Source: Lamellibrachia satsuma (lineage: Eukaryota; Annelida; Polychaeta; Sabellida; Siboglinidae). Taken from it: a stretch of 64,000 bases of DNA. The notes beneath the pieces were generated by a model, which worked only from the letters and a program-made list of their open reading frames with translations, did no database searches and was not told where the DNA came from. Shown piece by piece: positions 24,956 to 37,711 of this stretch; position 1 is the stretch's first letter; every line of letters starts with the position of its first letter. The DNA is taken from contig BSQZ01000005.1 of the NCBI GenBank assembly GCA_033239005.1, positions 14,644,001 to 14,708,000 on the forward strand. The letters are read 5' to 3'. Both the position numbers and the translations under genes were made by a program.

Positions 24956-27845
24956 TGCTCAGCCACATCCCATTCAACAGCTTCACCTCAGTAAAGCAGA
25001 CACTGCCTCCATATCTCAGTAAAAACCACAATCGCTGACATAGAGCAGTCCAGTAAAACACTGAGCTCTCTGGAGAGCAGCAAATTACTTTAGCTACACT
25101 TGCTGTGTTGTATGTGGGCTGTTTCTATAAACTGCGTTACAGTGAGCCACAGACAGAGACAGTGCCCTCAACAGATATAGCAACTGTTGAAGCAATAACT
25201 ACTCTACCCATTATTATGCATTATACATTACAGTAAAATATTGTTAAAGTTACAAGGCACCAAATTTCCTACTAACATAATTATCCATAATTTGCCCTTT
25301 TCAAACCATTTCCGCTATGTGTCATGGTGGCACTTAATTGAATAAGCCAGATAATTGTATAATTTAGCATGGCAAATAGAGCAGGCAATTAGCCAGCATC
25401 TGGTGTATATTTGAGCTTAATCAACAGCCTGTGTGAGACAGATTAAACCATAAAGGCCAGCAGCCATTTAGCCTTTGGGGAATTACTCTTTTTATGAGGT
25501 CGTTATGTAATCAGCTGTTTGTTGGGGCCACAGGAGGTAGCAGGGCAATTGGTTGAGTGCCTGTTGACTTAGGGGGCATGGGAAATCACCCTCAAGTATG
25601 GGAATATAATATGTGCCTATAATGTTCCTAGCATGTTTTTTATCAGTTTTGTTGTCCAATGTGTTGTTGGTATGTGTGACATGGCCAGCCTACTATGGGG
25701 CAGGGCAGAACCTGCCACTGTTGAGACTCTTGTTATGTCATTAATTGCCTGGTCTGTGGTGATGTATCAACTACAGTAACTGGTCTCCTGGCTCCAGGGA
25801 CATCTGTAGATTATCAGCTTCACTTACTGATTGTGGCCTGCTACTGACAAGATGGGGAGGTAAACGGAATGTCCAGAAATTACTAGGAATTAGATTGTGT
25901 TGTCTTAGCCTTAGGTATCAAGAGGTGTGTTTGTTCAGCAATTAAATTACAAGTGTCTGGATTGGAATAAAGCACACATTTATAGCACACACACAGTTAA
26001 ACCACACACACAGTTGGCATTTTTTTGGACACATAAAGTCTAGGAAGAACTAATAAGTAATTTAGCCCAATGACTACATTTTGCCCAATGCCCATTTTAT
26101 ATTTATAACAGAAAAAAATCAGGCACAAATCAGAAAACACTTGCAGATGTGTTTGCAATTTATTGAAATATTTTATACTATGGCATATTTTGTGCTAGGA
26201 ATATTTTTTAATGCAGCACCTGCCCGAGCATAGATCTTGAGTCATTAGTAGTCATGTTATTAGGTTTGCTGTAATTTCATCAGAGGTTTTTTAGTCCTGC
26301 AGTTACAATGTTCTTATCATCGTAACTATTCATTTATTTTTGCTTTGAAATAAAAAACATGTGCAACAAAATGTTGACAGGCCAAGGTTGGTTGTGTATC
26401 CTTGAGTTTCTATTGTCGTTGTTGGAAGGGTTAAGTAAATGGCTAGTGAATCTAATTGTGATTAATGACCTTGTTTGTGGAAGTTTGTGCATTGAAGCAT
26501 GTATGGTCTTCCATCAACTGAGCACCCTTCCGTGACTGGCATTTAAATTTCTCTACTGATGTCTTCAGGAAATTTTATTATAATAAGATGACGCACATTC
26601 AAATTTGGCATAGTCCTAAACAAGTGACAAAATGATATAACGTTTAACTGAGTGTCAAACTAACACTTTAAATTAGTGTAAAATAATGTTCAAAAGTCTA
26701 ATAATTCAATGCACACAGAATCATTGTACATGTGTGTGCATATGACAGATGTTATAATTTACTTCAAATGGAATGCATGTTTTCTGTAACAAACTACAAA
26801 TTTGTAGATGTCTGTGAATTTTATTGACAGCTGGATTTCCAATTCCTGCATTGCAGAAACTTGTTTTATTTCTAGGAATTATTAGTGTTCAGTGCCCATT
26901 CCAAGAATTGTGCTGGCTGAAACTTTTCCAGATGTCCATCCTGCCTGTCTTTTTTGTTGTCTTTTCATGACTGCCAATCTTTGGAAGTCACTCTCCTATT
27001 GCTATGGGCAGCTGTGGTTTGTGGTATTCGGTACACATCAGTGCCTACTTGATAGTTCAGTTGTCTGGCTGCATTCCTCAGACATGTACACTTAGGATGT
27101 GCTATGTCAGACCAAAGTCTCCCGTACTTAGTATGTATTTTTGACATGGCATGACTGTTAAGCAAGACATTCTGAATGAACAAACTGCCAGTGACGTCTT
27201 CCTACACCACACATATTCACAGAAATAATCATGTCAGTCACATGTGAAAATACACATTCTAAATATAACATGCAGTGACACCATCCCAAATATAACATGC
27301 AGTGACAAAGTCTACATTGATTTGACGTACAACTCACTGCAGCTGTTTGGGAAAATGTAATAGGAAACAAATAACAAACTGCTAACACCGGGCATGAAGA
27401 AAACAGTTAGAAAATACTTAATAATGAAGCCACACACACAAGATTGCATGTAACATGACTCGGTAGGCTCAGTGTGGCTTTGTCTATGTTGGTGCCTGAT
27501 TTCAACCTGGCTAACAGATCCAGTATAATTGTGTATCACAATTATGCACAATTGTTTGTTCCTTGGCATTTAGACTCTGCCTGTTAATGTTTTATTAATT
27601 ATGCAATTTAAAATCACATGTACATGTACATAATGGTATACATATATGCAACCCATGAGAAGAAATATATAAATAAATGAATACAATTGTGAATTATGTC
27701 ATTATATAGAATTCATTGTCCATAATATATAATAATATGTGCAGACTTTTTAATTAAATTATATGGTTTAGCTAAAAGTTGGCAACGTCACATAATGTTT
27801 ACGAATGTGAATGAAATCAGCTACCTGATATGTCTGTCTACAACT
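24956..27845. other. Long non-coding stretch
   Basis: About 2.9 kb without tandem arrays apart from a 20-bp doublet (AAATATAACATGCAGTGACA at about 27263 and 27289). The block at 25290-25520 is complex and rich in AATTG/CAATTA/TAATT cores. No coding exon could be recognised. Confidence 0.5.
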
Positions 27846-28372
27846 GCAGGCCTGGGTCCCTTGCACCATACCACAACCACATGCCTGGGTCCCCTGCACC
27901 ATACCACAGCCACATGCCTAGGGTCCCCTGCACCATACCACAGTCACATGCCTGGGTCTCTTGCACCATATCACAGTCACATGCATGGGTGTCTTGCACC
28001 ATACCACAGCCACTGACCTTGGTCTCTTTCACTATACCACAACCATATGCCTGGGTCCCCTACACCATACGACAGCTACATGCTTGGGTCACTTGCACCA
28101 AACCACAGCCACAGGCGTGGGTCTCTTGCACCATACCATAGCCACATGCCTGGGTCCCTGCACCATACCATAGCCACATGCCTGGGTCTCTTGCACTATA
28201 CCACATTCACATGCATGGGTCCCCTACACCATTCCAAATCCACAGGCCTGGGTCCCTTGCACCATACCACAGCCACATGCCTGGGTCCCCTGCACCATAC
28301 CACAGCCACAGGCCTGGTTCCCCTGTAGTGTACCATACCACAGCCATCTGCCTGAGTCTCCTGCACTGATCA
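27846..28372. repeat. Minisatellite, 33-bp unit, ~16 copies
   Basis: Units contain CCTGGGTCCCCTGCACCATA and CCACAGCCACATG. Copies diverge by several bases, and some have 1-3 bp indels that break the otherwise open frames. Confidence 0.95.
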
Positions 28373-28698
28373 GTAGTAAAGTTTCCAGAATGACACATTC
28401 TGAGAGATATTGTTAATCCCCAGAGAACATTCTCTAAGGAAATAATTTAGGTTTAGCTAATGAATGATAGAAGGAGCCTGGCTAGCAGTCAGTACTATAC
28501 ACCCATGAGTCATACAATGTCTATACTGTTGGTGTAATTACGCTGTGTTTGATTCACACATCTGTGGTTCTGTCCCAAATGCCAACAAATATAAATAGTT
28601 AAAATGTTGCAGACTTTTAGGAGACTATTTAAAAAAAGCCATAACATTTTCTGTCAAAATTTGACTGCCATGAATGCATCGTAAGACTTAGCATTACC
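28373..28698. other. Non-coding, no feature recognised
   Basis: Single-copy sequence. Confidence 0.5.
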
Positions 28699-28772
28699 TA
28701 AGGGTGGCATTGACTTGGCATTGCCTAAGGGTGGCATTCACTCGGCATTCCCAAGGGTGGCATTCACTTGGC
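28699..28772. repeat. Short tandem repeat, ~26-bp unit, 3 copies
   Basis: Three copies of CTAAGGGTGGCATTCACT followed by TGGCATT. Confidence 0.88.
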
Positions 28773-29085
28773 ACCAGGACCCACTTTTCTGTCATTTCAA
28801 TCACATTTGAATAGATCAGAACGCAAACATCTGTCGCTAAGAAACCTTTGTCAGTCAAATATATATTATTTTATTCAGTAGGCAAACACACAATCAAACA
28901 TTCATGCACACATGCACAATCCATGCATGTCACATGAGTCTTGTTTTTGTATTATATGAGGTATACTAAGCATTACAATGTGTTCTCAGCCTGCTCACAC
29001 TTGGTCATCACCCCAAAGATGACACACAATGCAATACATTGGGTTGGGAAAGTATTTTAAAGTATTATGTGCACACAGGTTGCAG
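28773..29085. other. Non-coding, no feature recognised
   Basis: Single-copy sequence. Confidence 0.5.
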
Positions 29086-29562
29086 GAGGGGCTGTAGAGT
29101 AAGCTAAGAGAGCAGGAGATGGGGGAGGGGCTGTAGAGTAAGCTAAGAGAGCAGGAGATGGGAGGAGGGCCTGTAGAGTAAGCTAAGAGAGCAGGAGATG
29201 GGAGGAGGGCCTGTAGAGTAAGCTAAGAGAGCAGGAGATGGGAGGAGGGCCTGTAGAGTAAGCTAAGAGAGCAGGAGATGGGAGGAGGGCCTGTAGAGTA
29301 AGCTAAGAGAGCAGGAGATGGGAGGAGGGCCTGTAGAGTAAGCTAAGAGAGCAGGAGATGGGAGGAGGGCCTGTAGAGTAAGCTAAGAGAGCAGGAGATG
29401 GGAAGAGGGCCTGTAGAGTAAGCTAAGAGAGCAGGAGATGGGAGGAAGGGCTGTAGAGTAAGCTAAGAGAGTAGGGGATGGGAAGAGGGCCTGTAGAGCA
29501 AGCTAAGAGAACAGGAGATGGGAGGAGGGCCTGTAGAGCAAGCTAAGAGAGTAGGAGAATCA
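29086..29562. repeat. Minisatellite, 40-bp purine-rich unit, ~12 copies
   Basis: Units contain CTGTAGAGTAAGCTAAGAGA and GCAGGAGATGGGAGGAGGG. One further unit lies beyond a fragment of the dispersed repeat (29600-29640), so array and mobile element are interleaved. Confidence 0.96.
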
Positions 29563-29915
29563 TGCCACTTGGCCACGGTGCCTTTAATGAAGATGTCAGC
29601 TAAGAGAGCAGGAAATGAGAAGAGGGGCTATAGAGTCATGCCACTTGGTCACGGCGCCTTTAGACGTCAGACCACAGTTGAACTTCCTGTCTATTGTTTC
29701 ACATAAACATTGATGGGCATCAAACATGAGGGCATTTAAGAAGAGCTGGAGGTATGTGATTTTGACAAAGCTTGGTCACCATGTCAATAAGATGATGGCA
29801 GTTGTTGTAAAAACATTTCTTAATTTTTGATGGCCAAGTGTTCTTATAATCAGACAAAACATTAACATGGCCACCAGTGCAATTTTGCACTTTGGTCTGA
29901 CCTATAATAAAAATG
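29563..29915 (+). mobile_element. Unclassified dispersed repeat, copy A
   Basis: Contains TGCCACTTGGCCACGG with CCTTTAATGAAGATGTCAGC (29563-29602), repeated after one minisatellite unit (29635-29668). It then shares ACCACAGTTGAACTTCCTGT and the block from ATTGATGGGCATC through CATGGCCACCAGTGCAATT with copy B at 43556-45095. Compared with copy B it lacks everything corresponding to about 43610-44905. It is probably a non-autonomous transposon. Termini and target duplication were not resolved. Confidence 0.75.
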
Positions 29916-31416
29916 CTTCATTATTCTTCTGCTTAGAATGCAGGCCTTAGTCAATACCTTCCTCTTCATACAGAAGGCTGAGTGTAACTTGTTATAATTA
30001 TCTGTTTATTACAATTAGTATTAGGATTGTTCAAAGAATTTGGAAGTCGAAGACAATGCTAATGCAAGTTGCCAAATTGATTAACACAATACAGTGCTGA
30101 AAAACATAAATATCTTATTGTTGCCGCAATTTTTTTTTTTAAATAGCATTTCAAATATATGTGTGAGATCTTGTTTTCCATTGCAGAGCAAGCTAATTTG
30201 TTGTCATCAATCCTTTGATCACTTTGGATCAATAAATGACATTTATTGTGTTTTATAGATCTCACATGGGTAGATTTATGTGAAGTCATATCTGCTGCAG
30301 AGATTGTTCTGTTTCACTGCAGATAATCAAATCAAATCTGACAGCTGGCTTAGGAAACTAACATAAAGAAGAAATATGAGCAGGCCCCAAATGAAGCATA
30401 ATGAGATATGTCAGCAGGCTAAAGAATGACACAGTCTAAAGGGTTAAAGAATGTAGACAATATTTGTGACCTTCAAACACATCTTCCAATCAATTTCACC
30501 AGTACAATTTATTTTAATGATGCTAATAAGTTTGATTAAAAAACAGAGTATTGACACGAGTACATGTGTCATGTGACATAATGTCCATTTGTTTGGTACA
30601 TTTTTGTTGCCAGGTGCTTTTCAAATCAGATTGAACAATTTCAATTCAGAACAAGCAGATGGGCCACACATGGTTTATTACAGGTATACATGTATTTTAT
30701 GTCCAGACCAGTTTGATTGATGGTGGCTTGGTGCTTTTTGCAATGGAATCTGCCATAAATAATGTGGCATGTACCTATTTCAGATTTCCAATTGAATGTT
30801 GCTGTTTTTACATGTTATCGTTACAGTGGTTGAATAATGGATTAATCAGATGTGCTGAATATCCCAGAAAATGTGAGAGTTCTGTGAAGTAGCACAGCTG
30901 ATAGAGTGTCTGACTGTAACTTACCCAGCAGTTTGCCACGAACAGTTCAGTTATAACTCACTGTACTTGTTGTAAATATTCAATAATAATTCTCATTTTG
31001 TAAGACCCGTATCTCTGACACACACAAAGAATGCTAATCTCTGGATTCCAACATATTACAATATTCATTTTAAAAACAAATGTTTTATATATTCAGCTGG
31101 TCTATACGATTCATGCAATAGTTCTATTGTATAACTATTAAATATCCATCTGAAATATCCTAGTTAACCCCCCTTGCCTTGGGCTAGTGTTTATTTGTGA
31201 AGAAATTTCTAGTATAATTTTATGCTATATGCCTATATTCTATACATGCTAGAAATGTATATGTATGGGTGGCTATTTAGATAAACATATCTATAAATAT
31301 TGTGTGACATCTTGTATTCAAATTCTTTGAATGTTATTGTGACTTTGAAAGCACTGCTACAAATGGACTCAAGATTTAATGTTTTTACAACATTGTTAGA
31401 CTTAGTTGTTGAAAGT
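29916..31416. other. Non-coding, no feature recognised
   Basis: About 1.5 kb of AT-rich sequence with no credible ORF. Confidence 0.5.
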
Positions 31417-31475
31417 GTGCATGCTTGTGCGTGCGTGCATGCGTGCGTGCATGCATGCGTGCATATGTGTTGGCC
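31417..31475. repeat. Alternating (TGCG/TGCA)n simple repeat
   Basis: Alternating purine-pyrimidine tract, GTGCGTGCGTGCATGC type, directly abutting the next array. Confidence 0.93.
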
Positions 31476-31945
31476 AATGTCTGTCCATCACCAACCAACA
31501 AGAAATATGATTGTGTAAGTGTGTTATCCAATGTCTATCCATCACCAACCAACAAGAAACATGCTTGCGTAAGTGTGTTGGCCAATGTCTATCCATCACC
31601 AACCAACAAGAAACATGCTTGTGTAAGTGTGTTAGCCAATGTCTGTCCATCACCGACCAACAAGAAACATGCTTGTGTAAGTGTGTTAGCCAATGTCTAT
31701 CCATCACCAACCAACAAGAAACATGCTTGTGTAAGTGTGTTAGCCAATGTCTGTCCATCACCGACCAACAAGAAACATGCTTGTGTAAGTGTGTTAGCCA
31801 ATGTCTGTCCATCACCGACCAACAAGAAACATGCTTGTGTAAGTGTGTTAGCCAATGTCTATCCATCACCAACCAACAAGAAACATGCTTGTGTAAGTGT
31901 GTTGTCCAATGTCTGTCCATCACCGACCAACAAGAAACATGCTTG
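31476..31945. repeat. Minisatellite, 54-bp unit, ~8.6 copies
   Basis: Units contain CCAATGTCTATCCATCACC, AACCAACAAGAAACATGC and TTGTGTAAGTGTGTT. Variation is limited (TATCC/TGTCC, ACCAACC/ACCGACC, TTAGCC/TTGGCC). Being 18 codons long and almost stop-free, it gives ORFs of about 170-185 codons on both strands. Each unit carries a GTAAGTG sequence resembling a 5' splice site. Confidence 0.97.
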
Positions 31946-32078
31946 AGAATTCCTGCCATTCTCCAGCTTGCTAGCTTTATTAGAGCGAAACAAAAGTCAT
32001 GGTTTTTGGCCTAACTAAGAGTTACTAAAACATAATATAAAAGTTAAAAAAAACATAATACGTCATTTTATTCCATGT

Positions 32079-32392
32079 GGGGCGCGATAGCGTACCGGTT
32101 GCCGGATTCTCAATTGAGACAACCCAGTTTAAAATCCCACTGCGGTTGCTTCAAACCTTTAGCAAGTTTGATCACTCCACGTTGCCACAGTTCACTCACC
32201 CGTATAAATGAGTACCTGGCAATATAGACAGTGCTGGAAATGTGAACGAATAGTTTTTGCACAATTGCAGCATGGCTGAATGCTTCCCAGAGAAGTTGAG
32301 ATGGCCTTGGAATGAACAGGTCTGCCAGGGGTGAAGTGTAAAGTACTTTGAGCAGTCCCAAGGACTGGATACAGCGATATGTAAAAACTTAA
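32079..32392 (+). mobile_element. tRNA-derived SINE (family B), near full length
   Basis: The head GGCGCGATAGCGTACCGG looks like a decayed pol III A box, and AGTTTAAAATCCC (about 32125-32137) like a B box. The body shares CACTC-CCGTATAAATGAGTACCTGGCA with the copy at 59244. The tail GAAGTGTAAAGTACTTTGAG to GGATACAGCGATAT is shared with 46755-46858 and resembles the CGCTTTGAG-GCGCTATATAAG tails of L2-type LINE/SINE pairs. Imperfect CCAT(G/T)TG copies flank it, a possible target duplication. Confidence 0.75.
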
Positions 32393-32454
32393 CCATTTGT
32401 AACTACAATTAAGAATATCATGCCAGTGGTTTACTAGGAAAACCTTGTTGGACA

Positions 32455-32516
32455 CACAGCATCTTAATTTTATGGACTGTTTTGGACACACAGCATCTTA
32501 ATTTTATGGACTGTTA
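32455..32516. repeat. 33-bp tandem duplication
   Basis: Two copies of TTGGACACACAGCATCTT followed by AATTTTATGGACTGT. Confidence 0.95.
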
Positions 32517-34439
32517 GATAACACTACTTCATGAATGTGGTATTCTGGCAATATTTGCTCTCCAAATGAAAATATATTCATATACACCTATTCCTATTCA
32601 TGCCAATAAGATATGGCCATGCTATTTGCATCCAAACTTAATTTATGTAACATAATTATTTTGGCCTTTGTTTACTAAACTAGTCTTCTTTCTGGCAAAA
32701 TAACACGATTGTTTGAGACTTTGCATTGGTTCTGTGTATGCTGGCCTCCCTGAATAGGTCACTTTAGTCTACAAGTCACCCCGATTTTATAGAACTGCAC
32801 ATGCGCTTATCGGTCACTTGCCACTTGGCCATTTCACCTTTAATGAAGATGTCAGCTTAACATGTTACGTTAACATGTCAGCCCTCAGTCATTTGGAGAA
32901 ATGACCAGATTCTCCAACTTTTAGATTGCATTCTGAGTAAACCACTGGCTTGATATTCTTGCATTTAGTTGCACATGGTTAGGTTTTATTATCTTATTAT
33001 GCATAAGCTGACTAGTCATCAGTGAGATGTGCCTAGCATGCCTCATAAAGTTATTTTATCCATTTTTATTTGTCAGTAAAGGATCACGTTTTGTCAAATG
33101 TCCTGCACTTAAAAAAAACATGACATTAAAATCATTGGGCGTCAGCCAAGGCAATATACCGGACAGGTTAATGCTATAATATAGGTCTTCTTGTAGAACT
33201 TTTTATAAACAAACATAACATATCCATGTACACACAATTGATGCTAGCAATATTAACTTTTTTTTGTAATTTCAAACAAGAAAGATAGTCATACCTCCTG
33301 AGACTCTAATCAGAATGACAGTTATAGAATTCAAATGTGACAGTTTACTATTCCTAGCTCAGTCAGTGTGCATCATTGTTCATATTCATCAGTGTTTGCT
33401 TGCTCCGATAAAGACAACTAAATCTACCTTGAGGTATTGATGACCACAGGTTGAGTATCCAACTGTTTCATTTCCCTCTATCGACATTTAACTTGGCACA
33501 GTAAGCTCTACTAAAGTATCATCTGACCATATATGTCTGTCTTATTGCAGGACCCACCCAATGTATGTGGCTTGAAATACTACATAAATCATGTGCAATT
33601 AGGCATGTCATTTATTGATGCAATACACAACATAATCTGTGTACATCAGCTGTAGACTACTATTAAATGACGTCAGCCAATGCTCACTAACACAAGATCT
33701 AGAAAATGGAATAATTTTTGGTGGATGGTTTTATGTAGAATGGACACAAACATGAGTGTGGGAACATTCTCTTCTGGAGGACTCAACTAAACAATTTAAT
33801 ATAAAAACCAAATGTGTTGAATCCACATGAGTATAACAGACAGGCAATTCAGTGAACCAAGTAGACTTGAAGAAGGTAATCAATTATGCAAGTGCATAAA
33901 TTATTATGTTTAATTAGTTGTACGTATGGACAAATTTTGTTCATGACTCTATAAATTAATATTATTCACAATACAAGTTGCAGTTGTAGGGGTTATTTAT
34001 AAAACAGGCTAAACATGCAGTGCTAATACTACAGGGAATGAGATGTCATAAGATAGGTGACCTTAGTAGACACTTATCACTCATAGCAAAACAAAATACC
34101 ATCTGACCATCTTCCAGATACATGTATTGTGTACGTATCATTTGCAATTTGGCAACAACCTGTCATGCAAGTTATAAGCACAAAGCACACAATATATATC
34201 TGCCCGTAAGAGATATACTCATATTTAGTTTCCCATGGCAGGTTAGCTGAAGTAAAGACATCACAGTGATCAGTGGATGTGAGCTGCCTCCTCATATCCT
34301 GGTAATTTGACAGGTAGTCCGTCAAGCTGCATCTGATTTTAAGGTCTAATTTGGACATGGCCCATGGCATTATCACCAGCCCAGTCAGGCTATAATTAGA
34401 GTCTTAAAATAGTTTCCTTCCCTGTGTGACTTAACATGC
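32517..34439. other. Non-coding stretch with a fragment of the dispersed repeat
   Basis: At about 32818-32866 the motif CACTTGCCACTTGGCCATTT with CCTTTAATGAAGATGTCAGC repeats the left part of the element at 29563 (fragment C). The rest is AT-rich with no credible ORF. Confidence 0.6.
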
Positions 34440-34532
34440 ATGGACAGAGGGTGCACCGATAGTGGGTGCATGGACAAAGGGGCAGGGATAGAGGGTGCAC
34501 CAACAGAGGATGCATGGATAGAGGGTGCATGG
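34440..34532. repeat. Degenerate ~15-bp repeat (GGATAGAGGGTGCAT)
   Basis: About six imperfect copies of GGA(T/C)AGAGGGTGCA. Confidence 0.85.
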
Positions 34533-35713
34533 ATGACATCATCATCACACTAACAGGTGGCTGTGCAATGATCATGTTGGGATTAAGCATGCTTTAGTAT
34601 CAACAGAACTGTAATGTTAGGTGTGTATCTGGAGGAGTAATTTATTTAGTCACATTTTGGTTAATTGTAATTACAGACTTATCCACTAAGGAGAAACATT
34701 AATTAATCAGCCAACACTTTAGTGAATCAATAAATCCCCAAGTCAGCTCATTAATGAGTCAACTGACCAGTTAGTCTGTCTGATGTATTTGCAATTAGCA
34801 ATAGAAGTAGGTGTTTGATATACAGGGGCAGCATCATGTCCTATAAATCAATCATTCAAGTGATTAATCAGTGACGTAATAAATAGGATAAATTCCAGCA
34901 TCTGTGTGTGTGTGTATGTGTGCGTGTGTGCGTGCATGTGTGGCGTGACACTGACTGACATTAGGTCAATGTGCAAACACATTTCTAACATACATGGGTG
35001 AGATGCTTGGTCTGTGTTCAGGATTTGTCTATTCCACATTCATTCTTATTGTGTGCATTCAGTGCCCAGCCTTTCTTTGTACAGATCAGTAAGCAGTGAA
35101 GATATGTCCATTTCCTCTATTAACTCCAGTTTATATCTCTCCGTCACCAGATTGCCACTGGATCAGTCACATCATGTCTGACCCCTTAACGCATAAAACA
35201 AGGCTGTTTCCACAATAACACTTAAGTTGATATACTTAAATCTTAATAACTTTTGGGCCAATGACACAGTTTTGTAACATTCATGGTGCTAGTAACATGT
35301 AATTAGTTATTAAGTCAGTGGGTGGCTTCATTCTATATCCCTTATATTTTTTTAACTGAGAATATAATTTCCCAAGACTTTCTTTTCCTAACGTTCTCCA
35401 GCCATTACAACATACACCTGCCAGACTCTCTTAATGTTGTCAGGGTGAAATCTCTCCAACTCTGGAGCTGGTGATCACCAGACATGATCTCATCACCCTG
35501 TTGCCCACTCTGGGAACATGTCTCAATTCTCTCCCTAGTCATCCCTGACACTAAATGTTAAATTCCCAGTTCCTTACACAGGCCTGTGTATAAGTTATAA
35601 CATCAGAATCCTGTCAATGTCTGTTCAGGTTGCTCAAGGACATAGCATTTTCTGGCAGAATGTGGGATCAATTAGCCCTTTTTGGAGACATAAGTATTTA
35701 AATACAGGACATC
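34533..35713. other. Non-coding; homeodomain-motif-rich block and a GT tract
   Basis: The block at 34620-34895 is dense in TAATTG, TTAATTAATCA, AATCAATAAATC and TGATTAATCA motifs and contains the 12-bp palindrome CTCATTAATGAG (about 34748-34759) and TGACGTAA. That is compatible with, but no proof of, an intronic enhancer. A (GT)n-like tract lies at 34901-34948. The remainder shows nothing recognisable. Confidence 0.4.
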
Positions 35714-35834
35714 CCGGTCGACTCCAGGGCAACTGGTCAACTCCAGGGCAACTGGTCGACTCCAGGGCAACTTGTCGACTCCAGGGCAACTGGTCCACTC
35801 CAGGGCAGCTGGTCCACTCCAGGGCAGCTGGTCC
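35714..35834. repeat. Minisatellite, 19-bp unit, ~6 copies
   Basis: Copies of GACTCCAGGGCAACTGGTC, with CCAC replacing CGAC in later units. Confidence 0.95.
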
Positions 35835-35871
35835 AATGACAAGTCACAAAACAAAATATGTAACCAGTCAT

Positions 35872-35992
35872 TTTGGCAATGGACCAATGGACGATTTGGC
35901 CTTGGACAGTAGGACGCCATATAGTTTGGCAATGGGACCTTTTGGCAATAGGATAATTTGGCAGTAAGGCATTTTGACAGTAGGATATTTTG
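35872..35992. repeat. Degenerate TTTGGCAAT(A/G)GGA repeats
   Basis: About six diverged copies of a roughly 20-bp unit such as TTTTGGCAATAGGA, next to the 19-bp array. Confidence 0.75.
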
Positions 35993-37663
35993 TAACCACA
36001 CTGTCTGGTACATTTAATTAGACTTATGCAGGGTAGTGCATCATGAATTAGTAACTAATGTTTAGTATTGTCTGCCCGTAAATTCAGCCTTGTCACACAG
36101 GTAAGTACCCTCAGGCAAAATCTGAACACATAGCCTATTTTATGAGAAACTGACATTGTTATAAGCATTCCTTGTTATGGTGCAGTGACCATTCAGCTGG
36201 GTGTCTGGACACAAGCCAACAGGCTCCTCAACTGATGGAAGCACTGACATAGATGAGTGTACTAGCTGATAGAGGCAGTAGATAAGTTAGTGCATAAACA
36301 GTTGTACATGATAAACAAGAGTAGAGCACACAGCAGTAAACAAGTGCTCTAATGACATACATGTGTAGCCGTGCTGCAACAATTTTGTGGCCAAACACCA
36401 AGAACACATTTGCATGCATGTCAGGTCACTTATTTACAGTTACACAAGTAACTGTCATTAATGTTGTAACTCTGGAGTAATTAATTGTAATAAATAATTG
36501 ACCAGTTACTGGCCAGCCAGTTGTGCCTTCTAGTCCAAGGGGGTCATTGGAAGAAAAGCATGGATGCAGTGGTCTAAAATTGTCCAATACTTACTAGGTG
36601 GCGGCCTCCAGGTGTGTCCAGTACCCACTGTCCACTTAGTGACCAGGCAGCCACTTCAGGTCAGGTGTCTTGTGTTTATCATGGCCTTATAAAAATCCAG
36701 CTAACTGCCAGAATGCCCAGGTTTTTTTTAAACATCACTCGTAAAATCTTAATATCATCTTGTCATTATTGACATAAATTTTGGATGTGTATAGTTTCTA
36801 AATAATTGTTTAGATTAGCATTTACAAAAACGATCACATAGATATATTGTAGCTAATAAATATTTTAATCAAGTAAACACCCCCTTGTGGACCCCTGGAC
36901 CCACCATGCTGTACCCAATATTCCTGTGGTTTAAGTCTAAGTAGATCTATAAAAATATGCAGTGCATTTGTGACAGACAGGTCATTGTTAGCATTTTCCC
37001 TGCCTCTTCCCAAGGACCCAAGGGATCTGGCATCTTGCTATAGACCTCTTCCAACTGATTACATGGACTATCTCCTTCTGGTCAGAATCTGACTCAGATT
37101 AAGCTACTTTGGTGTCCCCTGGCCTGACCCATCCTAAGACCACTGGTCATCTCTTAGTGACCAGTGAAGCCTTACTAAGCATCTCAAGGCTACTGGTCAC
37201 CTGAGTGACCAGTGAGGCATTAAATTGAAGAGCAAGTCATTAATGTCTTCACTGGTTCAGGTCTGACCAAATCAATACCTGAATTAGTAAAAAAAATTCT
37301 GGTCAGATGTGAACAGGATATGTTCATTGATCCCCCTATATATAGCCAGTGAATTACTCCTGTTGGTCAAGCAGGACCGATGGACACGCAGACCACATTC
37401 ACCAAGTATTGGGTTGTTCTTTATTCCTGTGTAGTTGTTGTCTCCCCTTTGGCCCCACTTCCCTCTGCTCCTTGTCCCTGTGTGGCCCTCTTCCTTTTTG
37501 TCCATGTGCCTTCCATTTGACCATGTCACATTCTGCTGCAGGTTTTAATGTTTTTTCTGACTTGTTATAATTTTAACATTGCTAGAACACAGACATTACT
37601 GGCCTTTCTTATGTCTAATCAGAGTGACATTGAGCATGCCTGTCACGCAGATGGTGACAGGAA
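35993..37663. other. Non-coding, no feature recognised
   Basis: About 1.7 kb of single-copy sequence. CTACTGGTCA-type motifs recur loosely at 37140-37215. Confidence 0.5.
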
Positions 37664-37711
37664 CAGTGACGGAGACAGTGACGGAGACAGTGACGGAGAC
37701 AGTGACGCAGT
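37664..37711. repeat. 12-bp tandem repeat, 4 copies
   Basis: AGTGACGGAGAC in tandem. It is flanked by open but unrecognisable frames on both strands. Confidence 0.95.

Noticed and set aside
23509..25038. 509-, 385- and 384-codon ORFs over the 47-bp array
   Set aside because: All three plus frames are open because the unit contains no stop. At most one could be coding and nothing favours any.
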